A DNA stretch of 64,000 nt, taken from assembly GCA_032173965.1 (NCBI GenBank), contig JAVUNC010000025.1, positions 14,584,001 through 14,648,000 on the forward strand. The letters run 5' to 3'. The translations under genes were made by a program, and so were the position numbers. Under the pieces are notes generated by a model. The model ran no database searches, was not told the origin of the DNA, and saw nothing but the letters and a program-made list of their open reading frames with translations. This document shows positions 62,849 through 64,000 of the stretch, in pieces. This DNA comes from Sitta carolinensis. Its lineage: Eukaryota; Chordata; Aves; Passeriformes; Sittidae. Every line of letters starts with the position of its first letter. The first letter of the stretch is position 1.

Positions 62849-62937
62849 AAAAAGAAAGCAGTACAGTTGGCCCTTATCCAAATGGACAAGCTACATACCA
62901 TTTTAAATCTTAGGAGGGGACCATCTGGGTAAAATAT

Positions 62938-63265
62938 CACAGAATCACAGAATTAGATATGTTGGAAAAAAAACCTCTGAGATCATCAGGTCCAACTTCT
63001 GACCTAACTCCATCTCAACCAGACAATGGCACAAAGTGTAACATCTTCCCTTAAGCACCACCAGGATGGTGACTGCACCCCTTCCCCTGGCAGCCCACTC
63101 TGGCGTCTAATCACCCTGCCTGTGAGGAAATTCTTCTTAATATCCAACCTAAACCTCCCCTGTGCAGCTTAGGAGTGCATCTTGCTCTGTGCTGTGGGTG
63201 CCTGGGAGCAGAGGCTGACACTGAGCTGTTCACAGCCTCCCTTAGGTGGTTGTAGAGGTCATGCA
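62938..63265 (-). mobile_element. CR1 LINE 3'-UTR copy, well preserved
   Basis: The plus strand begins with the CR1 terminal repeat in reverse complement (cacagaatcacagaatta). It continues aaaacctctgagatcatc and aggtccaacttctgacc, then ggcagcccactctggcg and aggaaattcttcttaatatc, and then tgcctgggagcagaggctga and aggtggttgtagaggtcatg. These are the conserved CR1 3'-UTR blocks in correct order. The 5' end is lost at about 63265, the usual truncation. It has few differences from the remembered consensus, so it is younger than the copies at 49351 and 12781. No open reading frame is retained. Confidence 0.94.
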
Positions 63266-64000
63266 AGGGAGCTGAAGAATTTCCAACACTGTGCATTATT
63301 GTAGGTCTATTCATAGCCAAATTTCTAAAATCTGGTATCTTTATTAACAGAAAAATAGATCTCTACTACTGCCCTGTACTGGAGGAACCAGAAATGCCTA
63401 AACGCCATCAATGGAAGGGTTTTTTCACAGCAGTTCCCAAAGGAGTATATAGTATGTGTTGGAGTTGGGAAGGCTTTCTGCATAGACTGAGCATTTGTAG
63501 AGAAACTGTTGTAAATTTAACCTAGTCTGCTCAGGGACATCGAGTTACCCAGACAGGTCTTCCCTACTGTTTCTCCGTGCAGTTTGATCTCAAAGAGGAG
63601 AAGTATTCTTTTACTGTTGGTCTTTATTGTTACCTTCAATTAAAGAAATTAGCAGTCAAAGCATTATTCTCCCTGTAAAGCTGTTTGGATACATCAAATG
63701 TAGTAAACGGAAGTTTATTTTCTAGCTCTGGAAATCAGAGCAACAAAAGCTGCAAGAGTCAATAAAACACAAGACCTAGCTCTAATTTCACTTGCTCCAC
63801 TCTAACAAAGGAATAACTCTCTCACAATTTACTTCACTGTTAAAGTAAAAAATATTGACTGCAGAAAAAAAAGTTATAGAGACTGTAAGCAAAAGTAGCC
63901 ATTAAGGGAAATTGTAAAGGAAATTAAATTGTTGAGAAAGTATTTTTGATGTCATTTAAAATGACTAAGAGTCAGAGCTCTGCTGAAGTCAACTAGCCAG
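63266..64000. other. Unique AT-rich non-coding sequence
   Basis: Nothing recognised up to the window edge. Confidence 0.6.

Noticed and set aside
61070..62913. Two frames sharing a stretch of about 35 residues, suggesting a duplicated gene
   Set aside because: The shared residues come from the 125-bp DNA duplication; both frames are short and diverge immediately outside it.

Overview
This looks like vertebrate nuclear DNA from a bird, most likely a songbird (Passeriformes). The window is AT-rich. It contains CR1-type LINE 3' ends in both old and younger states, LTR fragments of a kind common in bird genomes, and two copies of a tRNA-Ile-derived SINE with a CR1-like tail. That SINE matches what I remember of the zebra finch TguSINE1 family and is the best pointer to a passerine. 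The identifications come from remembered family consensus patterns, because no database search could be run.

I found no protein-coding gene or exon that I can defend. The open frames are short, overlap on both strands, lack recognisable domains, and the longest ones lie over repeats. The window is therefore most likely a gene desert or the inside of a large intron. No operon-like, CRISPR-like or other gene system is visible.

Layout: 1-12780 is mostly unique AT-rich sequence with low-complexity patches and one doubtful CR1 scrap. At 12781-12900 there is an ancient CR1-like 3' end, followed by a G+C-richer block (13030-13470) holding a short coding-like frame. 17551-18057 is the most distinctive locus: about 32 copies of a 13-bp minisatellite lying directly against the 3' end of an avian LTR. 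tRNA-derived SINEs are at 18605-18735 and 25676-25805, and a lone CR1/SINE tail is at 22016-22060. From 19394 to 42383 several strand-asymmetric A/C or T/G islands occur. At 48735-49675 a decayed CR1 reverse-transcriptase fragment (+) abuts an oppositely oriented CR1 3' end (-). Two LTR remnants, both on the minus strand, are at 52823-53381 and 55912-56230. The last 3 kb carries a near-identical 125-bp direct duplication (61086 and 62723), a 21-bp-arm hairpin (61527-61572), a TA microsatellite and a well-preserved CR1 3' end (62938-63265).

The features do not form a pathway. They record repeated retrotransposition and local tandem duplication in non-coding DNA. The items most worth following up are the LTR-associated minisatellite, the young 125-bp duplication and the hairpin between its copies.
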